Origin: Schoenoplectus triqueter
Taxonomy: Eukaryota > Streptophyta > Magnoliopsida > Poales > Cyperaceae
Reading direction: 5' to 3'
Assembly (NCBI GenBank): GCA_964058805.1
Contig: CAXKVV010000330.1
Location: 1 to 38,271, forward strand
DNA length: 38,271 nucleotides
The translations under genes were made by a program, and so were the position numbers. This document shows, one piece after another, positions 22,346 to 34,132 of the stretch. The notes under the pieces are model-generated. The model made no database searches. It was not told where the DNA came from and saw only the letters and a program-made list of their open reading frames with translations. The stretch's first letter is position 1. Every line of letters starts with the position of its first letter.

Positions 22346-23590
22346 ATTAATATAGCAAACTATTTGCAATAAATTAATTTGGAATATTTCCCTGCTACAA
22401 GAAAAAAATAAAATAGGAAAAATAAAACACTAAAGTTATTTTGAGATGCCAAATGATGTTTGTACCTTTTTGTCATTTTTTTCGTCGCCAAACGTGTGAG
22501 GAAGAGGAGTTTTAGCGTTTTAGCAAAATGAAAATAATATGGGGGCAACTCATAGTAATTCACTGTTTTCTTTCCTCCCCCTGAAATTATATCATTGAAA
22601 TGAATTTAAATTTTGAATACAATACAATTACGTAAGAAAAGTTCAAGAAGTTCAGATCATTCACTATTGGATTGAATTCATGAATTTTCATTTGCAACAG
22701 ATCATGGAACAAAAATGAAATCATTACCAGAGGAATGTGTTTAGAAAGTAAGCTCTTGTTATAAAAAAAAATGGTAAGCTTGTGTTATTGAGTGTATATA
22801 TGGAATCTTTAATCTTTAATCTTTAATCCCTAAAATCTCCGCAAAATATTATTTTGTGGGACCCTCTTTAATAGGTTTTCTTTTTTAGGAGATCATGCTG
22901 TGCCGAATAAATAGAAAAATAATTTTCATTTAAATAAAGACAACTAAAATCCTTTGATTCAAGATTTCAGATAAGTACGACCATCAAATTTTTATTACTT
23001 CGAATATAAACATGCATCTGATATTCTGATGTGAATAACTAAAAATAAAAGCGAATTTTCGTAGCAATCAAAAATTGTATTACTGCGCGACAAAAATAAT
23101 CAAAAGAACAAAACAACCTTCTGGTTCTTGTTTTCTTTCTTTTTTTCCACTTTTCATTTCATTATTGTACTTCATTTCGTTTGTAAATGTAACATAACTT
23201 ATGTTAACTTTAATACATAAAATTTGAGGATATAATCCTCATCTTTTCATCAAAAAAAAAATCCTATTATCGGGTACGGACTCACGGTAGAATTTTTATT
23301 GGGCACGGACTCACCATAGAATTTCGGGAAAGTTCCAAGCCGAGAATGTCACCAGTGGCCCACTGTCAGAGACTTGCGATACAAGAATAGAATTAGATGA
23401 TCCGGACTGTACCGATCGATTTCTCCGAAATTAACCGAACAGTGAGAGCGCGCATCCCTTTGCGGGTCCACATAACTAAATAAAGATCCGCCACGAACTA
23501 ACCCGTATCCCGTTAAAGAAACACAGCCTAATCAGGAATTTTTGAAGTCTCGGCTCCGATCACAACAAGCAAAAACTTGAAAGCCATTGC
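22346..23590. other. Intergenic sequence upstream of the demethylase gene
   Basis: No gene was seen. A three-fold AATCTTT run lies at about 22804-22825. A short direct repeat, GCACGGACTCAC and GTACGGACTCAC each followed by a TAGAATTT-like word, lies at 23273-23325. The last few hundred bases are richer in G and C and probably include the promoter. Confidence 0.5.
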
Positions 23591-23591
23591 C

Positions 23592-23600
23592 TATTTATAT
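23592..23600 (+). promoter_or_regulatory. TATA-like box of the demethylase gene
   Basis: TATTTATAT occurs about 155 bp before the chosen ATG, leaving room for a 5' UTR of roughly 120 bases. No other TATA-like word is as well placed. Inference from position and sequence only. Confidence 0.4.
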
Positions 23601-23680
23601 CATGCCACACTTCTCAATTTTGCATTTCCATTCCATTTTAATGAGTGTCTAGAATAGGGTTCTCCGGTTCTCTCAATCGA

Positions 23681-23712
23681 AATCTCTCCCTCTCTCTCTC
23701 TCGCTCTCGCTC
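23681..23712 (+). repeat. CT microsatellite in the 5' UTR
   Basis: This is an uninterrupted pyrimidine stretch of CT repeats followed by TCG/CTC steps, just upstream of the start codon. CT tracts are frequent in plant 5' UTRs. The antisense open frames here, with repeated Glu-Arg, are artefacts of it. Confidence 0.7.
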
Positions 23713-23755
23713 ATAGAGAAATCGAGAAAGGACCTCATTGAGAGCCATCGGAGAG

Positions 23756-26700
23756 ATGGGAACCATTGGCGTTGAGAGCAACCGTCGACTTTTGTACGGG
23801 TCGGCTGGACCTGGGTTTGAGCTGGGAAGTTGCAGCCAAGATAACGATTTTCTATCAAGAGAATCATCCAATTCTATTGGTTTGGGGAAAAGATTGAGGA
23901 TCGATGATCAAATTTGTCTCGATCGCGTGAGAAAACACAGGAAGCGATCACCCGACAGCAAAGAAAAGGGGACTAGTTCCAACTGTGGAGGAGGATCCCG
24001 CAAGAAGAAGCGATTTGCATATGATTCGGTGAGTAGAGTTTTATCTTTGTTTTAATTCTGTGTGTGGAAATTTTACTTCTGTTCATTTCCGAAATGTAGA
24101 TTGCATCTTACATTTCATTTAGTGATCAGATCACATTTTTTTCATTTCAGATAATTACTGTTTATTTACTACTTACTGTTATTGCGTTACTTATACATGT
24201 ATTTTATGTGGTTGCTGGCCAAGTGGCCATTCCTGTCAGATGTTCGTACTGCACTAATATCCAACATTACTCAGCAAAGAGCCGCGTTGGGTGATTTCAA
24301 TTGATTGTAATCATCTGTGGTGATATCTGGTTTAGGGCAAATGTTTTATCGGCTTTAAGTCTGATCGTTCTGTGTCTATAATTACTCGAGCTTCAGATTT
24401 CTTCATATTTAGGCTCTTGTTTTCTTAGGCTATTGTTGGGTTACCTTGGAATTTGTTCAGTATCAGTTCTTTATTGATTCATACATACTTGGGTTTCTGT
24501 AAATGTCACTTTTGTCTTTTGTTGGGCTACCTTTTCTGGTCAGATCAGATTGTAAAACCAATTTGTTATTGTTAGAGGTTAGGATTAGGATCCTCTGACT
24601 CTTCTGTAGAGTAGTTTCCTGTCTACTCCAATAAATTACCATGATACCTTATTTGTGTCGTGCTCAAGTGCTGTTAGGATCTTATTAGAGATGGTAGGCG
24701 GTAAACAATTTATTTGGAACGCACCTGCAGAATCTTCTAAAATCACTCATGAATAATACTAAAGAACAAAGTATAATATTACCATAGCATTGTATTAAGC
24801 TAAACTGTTCTCCTAAAGAAAATGGAGCCCATTATGGTGGTATCCATTGCAATACAGAGTTAGAAATTAATAAGTCCACATGTCATTTTGAGTTGCAGGA
24901 AATGAGGTGGCGGTTATTGGTGATGGTACTTAACAAATTTTCCTAATCTGGCTATTACTAACCGTGTGAAGTATGGTTTGGCCTGGTAAAATTTTAGTTC
25001 TTCTGGGCTTTCGGTACCAGTTGTCCCTTGAATTCACTTGTGGGATGGTACTTAAAACCATTTTGGCTTTTTAGTAAGGATTCAGATCATATGTAAACAT
25101 CTTCTGAGTTGATTTTGCTGTTTTATATTTCCAAGGATGATAAGGTCAAGCAAGCTGACTATGCTAGATACATGTTGCATCATGTGGTACCTTATCTGAG
25201 ACAAATCTGTGATGGAGAAGATTCTGAGAAAGATCTTGAAGCACGTAGTAAAGGTAACTTCATGTTAATTCACTTTAAGCAAGATTTTCTCTCATTTATT
25301 TTTCTTTCTTTGCAATAAAGTCAGTCTCCTTATTATTATTTTTTTTATGTTTATTCCTTTTCACGCATATAACAGGAGTATTTAATAACAAGCTAGACAT
25401 TGAAAAAGCTGAGTGTGTTGGAGAGAGAGTTTACTGGTACAATTGATACTAATCCTTCCCAGTTGTTTTCACATGTTTGGTTTATATTTTCTTATAGCTG
25501 CACGCCATAACTAGTGTTCACTATTTTTTCCTTGGAAATAGTGACAACTGCAGTACGTCGATTTTTGACTTGCATAGAAGCTGTGAGAATTGTGGCTACG
25601 AGCTCTGCCTTACCTGTTGTGAGGAATTAAGAGCTGGAAATCTCAAAGGCAATTGTGCTGAAATTTCTTACCACTACCATTATAGAGGCGATGAATATCC
25701 ACATGGTGAGACCAGAAATTTGACAATAGAAATCAACCACAAGAAAACCTCATGTTCCTCTGACTACCAGACCCCACGTGCCAGCTGGTGCACAGATTTT
25801 AAAAATCATGCCATCTTCTGTCCTCCTACAGAACTTGGTGGGTGTGGTGTAGGTCGTCTTGAATTGAAATCCTTGGTTTCTTTCCAGTGGTTGACTACTT
25901 TGAGGAGCAATGCTGAAAGACTTGCTGAAGACTGGCCATATCTAGAAGAAAGGTATCGTTGCAACTGTGGGATTGGTGAGATGTCCAGAAAGGCATCTGA
26001 AAGGGACCTTCCTGATGATAATTACATATATTGTCCAAGTTCACATAATTCTGATGTGAGGCATTTTAGAAAACACTGGTCAAGAGGAGAACCTGTAGTG
26101 GTAAGAAGTGTGCTCAGGCTTTCAAAATTGAGCTGGAAGCCTGATGATATGTGGGCTGCTGTTAAAGGGGTTAGCACTGATCCAGAGTTAAAGCAAATCC
26201 GGGCTATCGATTGTCTCTCCTGTTGCCAGGTGGATTTTAGCCTTTTTTCTATATTTCCTTACTGGCAATATAGTCTAGAAGTAAGAGCTGATCTTCATTT
26301 AATTCTCATGTGCTTTGATCTCGAGTGCTTATATAAGAAAGAAAAAATCTTTTATACAGCAAGCATATGAAACTTGACTTGTTATATGTATTTAGCAATG
26401 AATCTATTCTGTGTTCATATTGAAACCCAATGCAATTTAAATTTTCTTGTATGTAGAACTAGTGAAGAAAAGTAAATTTTAATTGGAATATGCAAATTAA
26501 GTTTATGATATTTGAAGCTTATTATTATGAATTGTGTTTTGACAGGTTGACATAGAACCTGAGGTCTTCTTTGAGGGGTACAAGTGCGGCAGAGTACACC
26601 GTAATCTTTGGCCTGTCATGCTCAAGTTAAGGGACTGGCCCACTTATGACAGTTTTGAGGAGCTCTTACGAGGGCACTGGTCCGAGTATATAGGCTCTTT

Positions 26701-29138
26701 ACCCTTCCAAGCCTACACTAACCCTAAATCTGGCGCATTGAATCTTGCAACCTGTCTCCCTAACAATGCACCAAAGCCAGATCTGGGACCAAAATCATAC
26801 ATTGCTTATGGGTTTAGGGAAGAGCTTGGCCGAGGTGACTCTGTGACAAAGCTCCACTGTGATGTTGCTGATGCTGTAAGTTTCATCTATTTGTTCATTA
26901 TTATATATCATCTTATATTTTAACTTTTTGGGAGCTTTCTAGTTTAGGGTTTCGTAAATGTTCATACCCCTTGAAAATATCATAATATCATGTAAATCCC
27001 TACAAATGTTGAAATGCATGGAATGCAGTATTAAATATGGAAGAATTGTGCATGGCCTAGCCGGACACAAAATTGCAATCTGAGATGATATTTTCATGAT
27101 CTTGAGGGGCTATATAGTGTATTTTAAAGTTGGCTGGGTTTTGTTGACACTTTGTTAAGGGGCATGCATTAAATAATTTTAATGGAATTTAGTCAGATTT
27201 TTTAATGATACTGATTTTCTTATTATTTATCTGTGAATGTATTTGGTTGTGTTAATTCTTTACCAGGTAAACATTTTGATGCATGTCTCAGAAGTAGAGC
27301 CATCTTTTGAGCAGGAATCTGCAATTAAGCACCTGAAGCGAAAACACAGAGCTCAAGATAAGATAGAATTCTCCCAAAATCAAGGATATACTACCACAGC
27401 TGAACAACAGGAGAATACAAATAAGGGTGGAACAGTAATAATACATGAGGCGAATGATCGAGCTGCAGAAGCAGGGGCATTGTGGGACATTTTTAGAAGG
27501 GAAGATGTGCACAATCTAAAAAAATACCTTAAGAAGTACTTTCGTGAATTTCGGCATATTTATTGTAATTTGGTTGATCAGGTATGATGTACACTTTGTC
27601 TGAGTACTTGCTCACTGGACAGTACTGTTACAAACTGGCAACTACAAGCACCTAGAATCACTAGTGTTACCCAGCTTGTCCCAGCAGAAACTTCTTTGGT
27701 TTATTGAGTTATATATAGGATGGTTTGTTATGAGCCAGGTGTTGTTGTTTGGCTGCAAACCAACCCACTTAGTTTTTAACTTGCAAGTAAAAGTTATTGA
27801 CCTCTCCTAAGCAGGATGATGTTAACCAACATGACTGCTCCTTAATGACCTGATCCGTCAACTAATTAGTTCTGTTAACCAACATGCGAGCAAATAATAA
27901 TCTGATGGTTAAAGTACCTTTTAAATTACAAAAATGCGATTACAACTTCATTTATTGCATGCCTTCTTATACAGTATTTGTTTTTTAATTTTAGGTTGTT
28001 AATCCAGTTCATGACGAGGCATTCTATTTAACAGCTGAGCATAAAAGACGGCTCAAGTGGGAATTCGGTTAGTTATGCAGTAGTCTTAGAGAAAACAAAA
28101 AAATGATTAATTTTTTTAGAAATAATAGTCATTGGGTATTCTTGTTTGTAGGAATTGAGCCATGGTCCTTTGTGCAACATGTTGGAGAGGCCATATTTAT
28201 CCCTGCTGGCTGCCCCCATCAAGTCCGTAACCTGAAGGTGTGTTTACTAACCTTTTTGTTGTGTGTTTACTAACCTTTTTTTTTTCAAAAACTTCAAGTT
28301 TGCATGTTTATAATAATTGCAAGTTTTTATTCATGTTTGCTTGTCATCTTGAACTACAAGTTCATTTATCAGATCATTTTCCTGGTGGTACAATTTTGAC
28401 CTGTATTCTAGTTTGATTTTTGACTGGAGACTAGCCAGTTGGCAAATCCTATCAGATAGCACTTGTTATAGTTTGTAGCACAAACTATCATTTGCAGTCA
28501 TGTACCAAGATAGCTATGGATTTTGTCTCACCTGAGAGCATTGGCCCCTGCATTCAACTAACCAAAGATTTTAGAGAACTGCCTAAGAATCACCGTGCTA
28601 AAGAAGACAAGTTGGAGGTAATACTTCTCTGAATAACAATCTTTGTAGGTTTGAATTGTGCCCCTAAAAAAACCCATCAGGGGTAATTGATGAAAAATGT
28701 CTGTATGGTTAAAGCTTCTTTTAGAAGCTGGAAACAACCGATTACATCAACCCCGTGATTCTTTCTGAAATGTGAAATTACCCTACACAGTTTTACATAA
28801 AGATATGATGAGAGCTTTGTTTGTTTGGGCATCTTTTGAAACATGAAATTAGTCAGGGTGGACGTGGATACAAAGAAAAAGAGTTTAGAAAGATGATGCC
28901 CGTGCACCTTTTTTTTTTTTAACTATTTTCAGAGTATAACATGTGATATTTTAATATTTAAGAACTCGAATTGGCCTTTTTGTTCTTATATAATGTATTT
29001 CAATCTGCATTACGAAAAATATTTGATCTTTGAAAATATATGACCGTGCAGATAAATAAGGTGATAGTCTATGCGGCACAACGAGCGGTAGAAATTCTGT
29101 TAGATGCTGAGAAAGATATGGGAGAGGAAATTAAATAA
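23756..29138 (+). CDS. KDM3/JHDM2-class JmjC histone demethylase, RING finger apparently absent
   Basis: Ten exons join in one frame of 717 codons: 23756-24028, 25136-25253, 25376-25436, 25542-26229, 26546-26875, 27267-27581, 27995-28067, 28152-28237, 28498-28617 and 29052-29138 (TAA). The product would act in the nucleus on histone H3K9 methylation, as plant IBM1/JMJ25-like proteins do. Basic clusters (KRLRIDD, RKHRKRS, RKKKR; residues ~45-90) suggest nuclear import. A cysteine cluster CDNCSTS...[13 protein letters not shown] (~150-180) is the KDM3 zinc-binding segment. In JmjC, KLHCD (exon 5) supplies the Fe(II) His and Asp, with Thr before it, and [12 protein letters not shown] (exon 8) supplies the distal His, so catalysis looks possible. 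Odd: homologues carry a CHQC RING-like domain between the basic N-terminus and the DDKVKQ segment. Here exon 1 joins exon 2 across an 1.1-kb intron in which no such exon was found. The first ATG in frame is 23756. Confidence 0.88.
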
Positions 29139-29880
29139 AAGAATAACATCGGAAGCAGGAGAGGACGATAGTAACAGTGCTCTTATGCTTAGCTTTGAGC
29201 TACATTGATTGATAGTGTCTTTGTCAAAATTCAAATACTATAGTTTTTTTTTCTTTTCTTGCTGCATGTTAATAACTTATAGTAATTGTCTATATCCTTT
29301 GATATACTTCTTTTACTCTTGTTCTTATGTTATCTTATCTATTTATATTTTTTTATAGTAGATATTATATTATAAAAAAACTTATAGACCGGAGAGTTCA
29401 GTAATATTATTATCGGACAATGCTTAATGACATAACACCTCCCTCAATTAACGATGCTGATCAAAAGTTGTATAAATTAACGATTGAGATGTATCTTCAG
29501 TCGGTTCCTTAATTTTTATCTAACGTTCTGTCCTCTCCCTCGCTTCCTCTTTACATTATTATATATATTATCGTGTTGGATGTCAACAGCTCAGATTTGG
29601 ATCAGATCTTACATGATCTAAATGGGATTCAAATTTATTTGAAATCTGAGAATTTAAATGTAAATTCATAATTATATAGCGTGATTTCTGATTGTGTCTA
29701 AAATCAAGATAAAATTCTCAATCTCATGTTAAATTTAATTGCGTTTATTTTATTTAGATTTGATTATGCCGTGGTCAATTTTATGTTTCAGGAATTTTTT
29801 GCAAAGGAATTAAGAAATTGAGGTTAAAACACGAGTTTTCACGTCTATTAGAGCATAATGAAATTCAACACGACAAGCCG
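29139..29880. other. 3' UTR and intergenic sequence after the demethylase gene
   Basis: AT-rich and without a gene. A patch at 29573-29660 (GGATGTCAACAGCTCAGATT, then ATTTGAAATCTGAGAATT) includes a small inverted repeat of AAATCTGA-like words. It may be the end of a repeat whose partner lies near 31748, but this is weak. Confidence 0.45.
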
Positions 29881-31230
29881 TTTGCCGTAAAAAACATGGC
29901 ATTATTAGTTGTGTAGATTGCCGGCTGGGTGTCAATCTTTCGTTTATATTCCTCATCGGGTACTACATCTTTATCTAGGGACCCAATCTATCAAAAGTGC
30001 CGGAAAAGATAGCATTGTTGGTGTAAAGATATGCTCTGAGGCAGCATGGTCCGTATGCAGGTCTATATGGGCCATATGGAATATTTTCGAAAAATAGAGC
30101 AGAGAAGACAACGATTTAATTACCCAATTTTCTTCCGATCTAATCGAATTTCCCTCTACTTAAGGCACCCCTCATCAGCTTACAAGGTCTCTTAGCACCT
30201 CCCATTCACCTTTATACCAAACCCTAACTGCCATAGCTGTCATCTCCATTCCCAAGGTGATTCAAGAGATCGAAGGCCGAAACACTCGAGAGAAGACGGA
30301 GGCTGAGCGAGAGAGGGGCACAAGAGCAACATCAAGAGTTTGAATCATCTCTATTTGTTGATCTCTGTTGTTTTTGTTAACTTTTGCTATAATATTTTTT
30401 GTAACTTTATCTTTTTTTTTTTATATGTCGCTGTGAGAGACTAAATACTCTAGTTCTTTGAGATTGAACTCGGATTATGACTTTCTATTAGAGGTTTTTT
30501 TTATTTTATGGTTGTGTTTTATTTATGCTGTGTATTATTGTTATACTTGTTTGATTGTTAATGAACTGCTAAGATATGTTCCAAGCCGAGGTCAGGCTCT
30601 AGGTTTGACTGTCTAAGATTCGAGCAATTTATCAAGGTTATTTTAAGTACAAGAGGGTAGATCGGGTTGTGTCCGAGAGATTGAACCTTGCTCAGATTGA
30701 GAGATTGAGCGTGCCTACAGAAAATCAACACTCAAACTAAGAGATCTAAGCCAACTTACGAGAGTTGAGATTTATGTGAATTTAGAAACTCTGAACCGAT
30801 CACCAACTAAATAAATAAACTAACATGCAAGAGTTGAGGTCAATTGTATTAGTATAGGTACTGATCATTTAGGATTCGCGCAACCAGCGAAAAAATTACC
30901 CCTTAGAAGTAGTTATAACCCGTCTATGTTCATAAGGCTGTATGTACAAGATTCAAGTGGAAACTGACTTATACCTCTAGAAACTCTTATTTTAATTAAT
31001 CCAAAACCAAAAAAAGATTCATTGCTTTATGTTTTAGCTTTTAAATATTTAAACAAAAAATCATTCGAACAAACTCCCTCACTTTCTTATTTCTATATGA
31101 CTAGAAGCCGAAATAGTCGGGTCCGACAAATTTCACCGTCCCTGTGGTTTGGCATCTATACTGTACTGAACATTGGTTGTATAGTTGCGACCGAATTAAG
31201 ATATCGTAGGGATTATAAATTTTAAAGGTC
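29881..31230. mobile_element. Retroelement-like non-coding block
   Basis: There are no long open frames. The region has a leader-like appearance (purine-rich GAGAGAAGACGGAGGCTGAG near 30290) and a word GTGAGAGACTAAATACTC at 30433 like that at 21091. Near 31138 it has CGTCCCTGTGGTTTGG, then GTTGTATAGTTGCGACC, comparable in order to the block at 21705-21760. I read both as decayed pieces of related LTR elements; lineage and ends are undetermined. Confidence 0.35.
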
Positions 31231-31884
31231 AAGCACATATTTTTTGGTGCGCATCATAGCGGATATCGGTTCAGATTTGAATCATTATAGAATTTTATAT
31301 TTAAATATAATAATAATAATTTTAATATTTAACATGAATAAAATGTACAATATGCATTAAAAGCATAATGCAATATCAAAATATTAATTCAACTAACTTG
31401 CATGCCATATTTTTTTAAATAATATAATTTGATTATTATAGAGACTAATCTAACTATTATAATTATATTTATTAATCTTGCTAGTGAAAAAGTAAACTTA
31501 AATGGTATTTACTTTATCAAATTGATAATAGATTCAGATTCAGATCATGCAATATTCAAATATGAATTCATAAAGTAAAGCATATCTTTTTTAATATTCA
31601 TATGCAAATTCAATAAAATATAAAATATTTATTTTAAATTCATATACAAATTTAATAAAATATAAAATATTTATTTTCAATTATATACAAATTCATTCAT
31701 ACAAATTAGGATCAAATTTTGAGATCTTAAAAATCCATTGACACCCTTATTATTATATTATGGAGCAAGAAGATAGAAAAGTTTTTTATGGTCACCCTTT
31801 TACCTCTCCTTCCCTCCCTAACGCCCTTTTGTGGAGCACAACGCTAAGTACTATCCCTTCATAAAAAAAAAGTTAAAGATAATA
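31231..31884. other. AT-rich repeat-like intergenic sequence
   Basis: Non-coding, with a local tandem duplication at 31590-31690 (CATATACAAATT and AATAAAATATAAAATATTTA each repeated). It ends near 31748 with CCATTGACACCCTTA, which resembles the GGGTGTCAA-type end of the possible MITE at 8770-9021. Confidence 0.4.
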
Positions 31885-31980
31885 TCTATACTATTATATA
31901 AAGCATATAAGAATTAGAGGGTCCATTTTTTATCATGGTATTTTTTTTATTATACCCATTTTATCCTTTAATTAAATGGA
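31885..31980 (+). mobile_element. Possible Helitron 5' end
   Basis: TCTATACTATTATATAAAGC after an A resembles the 5' termini of many plant Helitrons, which start with TC and have this AT-rich lead. No matching 3' hairpin with a CTRR end was found downstream, so only a terminus-like sequence is claimed. Confidence 0.3.
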
Positions 31981-32643
31981 TAATATCTATTTTTAGTTGA
32001 TCGAACGTATGTAATCGCGTCCATTGATCCCCTCTTTCTCTCCATTTCTTTCCCATATATACTATTATTTCTATTTATGCACATGATTTATAAATTAGAA
32101 TACTCAATATCTTTCTTTTTATGTTATGATATAAAAATTTGATTTAAGGCTTAAGGTATGTTATGATTAGCAACCTCGTACATATTTGGTAAGAAATTAA
32201 TGGTGATAATATATGCTAGAAAATAACGTATATGGACTCTTGCCTCAAAATAGACTTTAACAAGGTAAAGGAATATCTTTTGGTATTTTAATTTTAATTT
32301 CATTCTCAGCTTCTATATGAATCCTTTTCATAGAAGCCAATTGATCTGAAGTTATTTTCTTGCAAATTTTAATCCCTTGTCCAGTACTTTGTAATAGATG
32401 AGCTTTAACTCTAGAATAAGAACCCTTAAATATATCTTTGCAATAAGTTATGTTCGGTGAGTGTCTGTATCGTGTCTAGGCTTCTGACTGTGACGCGTCC
32501 TAGTTGACTATGTCAAATCCGTGTCAGAGTGCGTCGTGTGCGTATCAGTGTCGGTGTCCGACACCGGTATGGCTAATTTCGTGATGTGTCCGTACTACAT
32601 AGGTAACGGAAGAAATAAAATATTTACGAACAAATTTATAATT
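31981..32643. other. Intergenic sequence with a GT-rich patch
   Basis: No gene was seen. At 32455-32590 the composition changes to GTGT/CGTGTC-rich sequence with a 7-bp inverted repeat around one base, CGGTGTCCGACACCG, at 32552-32566. Otherwise AT-rich. Confidence 0.45.
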
Positions 32644-33034
32644 GGGTGGTGATCACTTGGCAATGGTTATTTTAATATGGATTCTTAAATAAATATTAAA
32701 AAATTTTAAAAATAAAAAAAGTTTATAGACACGTTCTTATATCTATAGATTGATAGTCAGTTCTTATATTTATAGATTGATAGTCATTCAAATTACATGT
32801 ATTTTTATTATCATTTAATATTTCATCAAAGACCGTTAAATTATATAAAATTTTGATAATTTTTGATGGAGTATAAAATAATAATAAAATTACATAAAAT
32901 TTGAATGATCAATAATTTATAGATAGAAAAACACATTTATAATTTTTTTTTCTATTTTTAATAATTTTTTGATATTGTTTTTAAGAGTCCATTATCAAGA
33001 TTGTCAAAATAACCATTGTCAAGTGATCCCACCC
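32644..33034. mobile_element. MITE of 391 bp with a perfect 9-bp target duplication
   Basis: The left end GGGTGGTGATCACTTGGCAA, continuing TGGTTATTTT, mirrors the reverse complement of the right end, GGGTGGGATCACTTGACAAT, continuing GGTTATTTTG. TTTATAATT flanks it at 32635-32643 and 33035-33043. A 9-bp duplication points to Mutator-like transposition. The interior is AT-rich and carries a duplicated TATAGATTGATAGTCA (around 32745 and 32768). There is no coding capacity. Ends and duplication were read directly, so the boundaries are firm; the superfamily is inference. Confidence 0.8.
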
Positions 33035-33059
33035 TTTATAATTAATGTAGTATAGATTA

Positions 33060-33452
33060 GGGGCGGATAAAGAATTCAGGGGATCAGTAATCGAATTCAG
33101 TAGCTTATCGGTTTCAAACTCGTTAACTAATCGGGTATTAAATAAAAATATTAAAATAATATATTTTATATATAAAAAATAATAAAAAATAAATATCAAA
33201 ATAATAAATAATCATAGCGATAAAGAAAAAATTTCTTTTATTAGACTTTATATTTTTAAATTTTTGTATAATTATTTCATTACCCATGATATTAAATATT
33301 TTTTTCTCAATTAAAATTAATCAGACAATTTAGGAGGAGTCAGAAATTTGATCAAAGGGGATCTAATTAACAAAATTTTAGTCTAAAAACACTATTTTTT
33401 AAAATCCAGGGCTCCTGGTTGATCCCCTAGTTGCACTTAAATCCGCCCCTGA
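33060..33452. mobile_element. Second MITE, 393 bp, 9-bp direct repeat at the ends
   Basis: The left end GGGGCGGATAAAG and the reverse complement near the right end, GGGGCGGATTTAAG, form the inverted repeat; subterminal GGGGATCA words also pair. TATAGATTA occurs immediately left (33051-33059) and right (33453-33461), so the element would end CCGCCCCTGA. If the flank is really 8 bp, a hAT element is the alternative. It begins 16 bp after the flank of the previous MITE. Non-coding. Confidence 0.7.
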
Positions 33453-33461
33453 TATAGATTA

Positions 33462-34132
33462 TTATTATAAGGTCTTGTGATTTAAACTCAAATTAAATTT
33501 CATATATCTAGCAGAGCAAACGAAAGTAATTAATCTATCATACATCTCAGTAATATTCTTAGATTTATTTGATGGTTGCTATATACAACCCATAAATGAT
33601 TATCACAATAAAATTAAAATTGCTTTCTATAATTTACGTAGGTCATATATCAAATCTGTACAATTTGATCATTTGATTACTGATCAAGGATCATAAAACT
33701 AAACCTAATTTCAATTGAATTAAATTTGAATGGAAGGAAAACTCTCGGAGTGTAGGGTTTAGGGTTTAGTTAATTAGCAACATCAACCATCAAACTTCGA
33801 AATTCAAAAAGCAGTATAATTGAGGAGCTGAAATAATTTATCTTTATCAAGAAGGTTCAAATTAGCACCTTACAGGCCACTCGAGAAATCCTACAAGCTG
33901 AAGTAAATGTGGTGTTTGTTAAAATAGCCAAGAGAACAACCAATGAAAACCATGAAAAGTGAAGAAAGCCACTCTTTAGTCTATCGAGTTCTTGTTAGTT
34001 CAACCTCCAAAAATTGATCAATTGCCAAAGGAAACAAGAAAATGCCATTATTATAAGATGCCTTGGCAAGTAACAAATAAGCGAGCAGTGCTTACTCCCC
34101 TCTCTCCACTACTCCAAACTTTGTACCAGTGC
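33462..34132. other. Intergenic sequence, including two telomere-like repeats
   Basis: No gene was recognised. At about 33753-33767 the plus strand reads TAGGGTTTAGGGTTTAG, two units of the plant telomere motif (telo-box). It may include the 3' UTR of the small minus-strand gene next door. Confidence 0.45.

Noticed and set aside
23638..23871. Minus-strand open frames with runs of Glu-Arg
   Set aside because: They are the antisense of the CT microsatellite in the 5' UTR and of exon 1 of the demethylase gene.
29573..31748. One large MITE-like element split by a retroelement
   Set aside because: The ends GGATGTCAAC and GGGTGTCAATGG (reverse complement) share only a few bases, and no target duplication was found.
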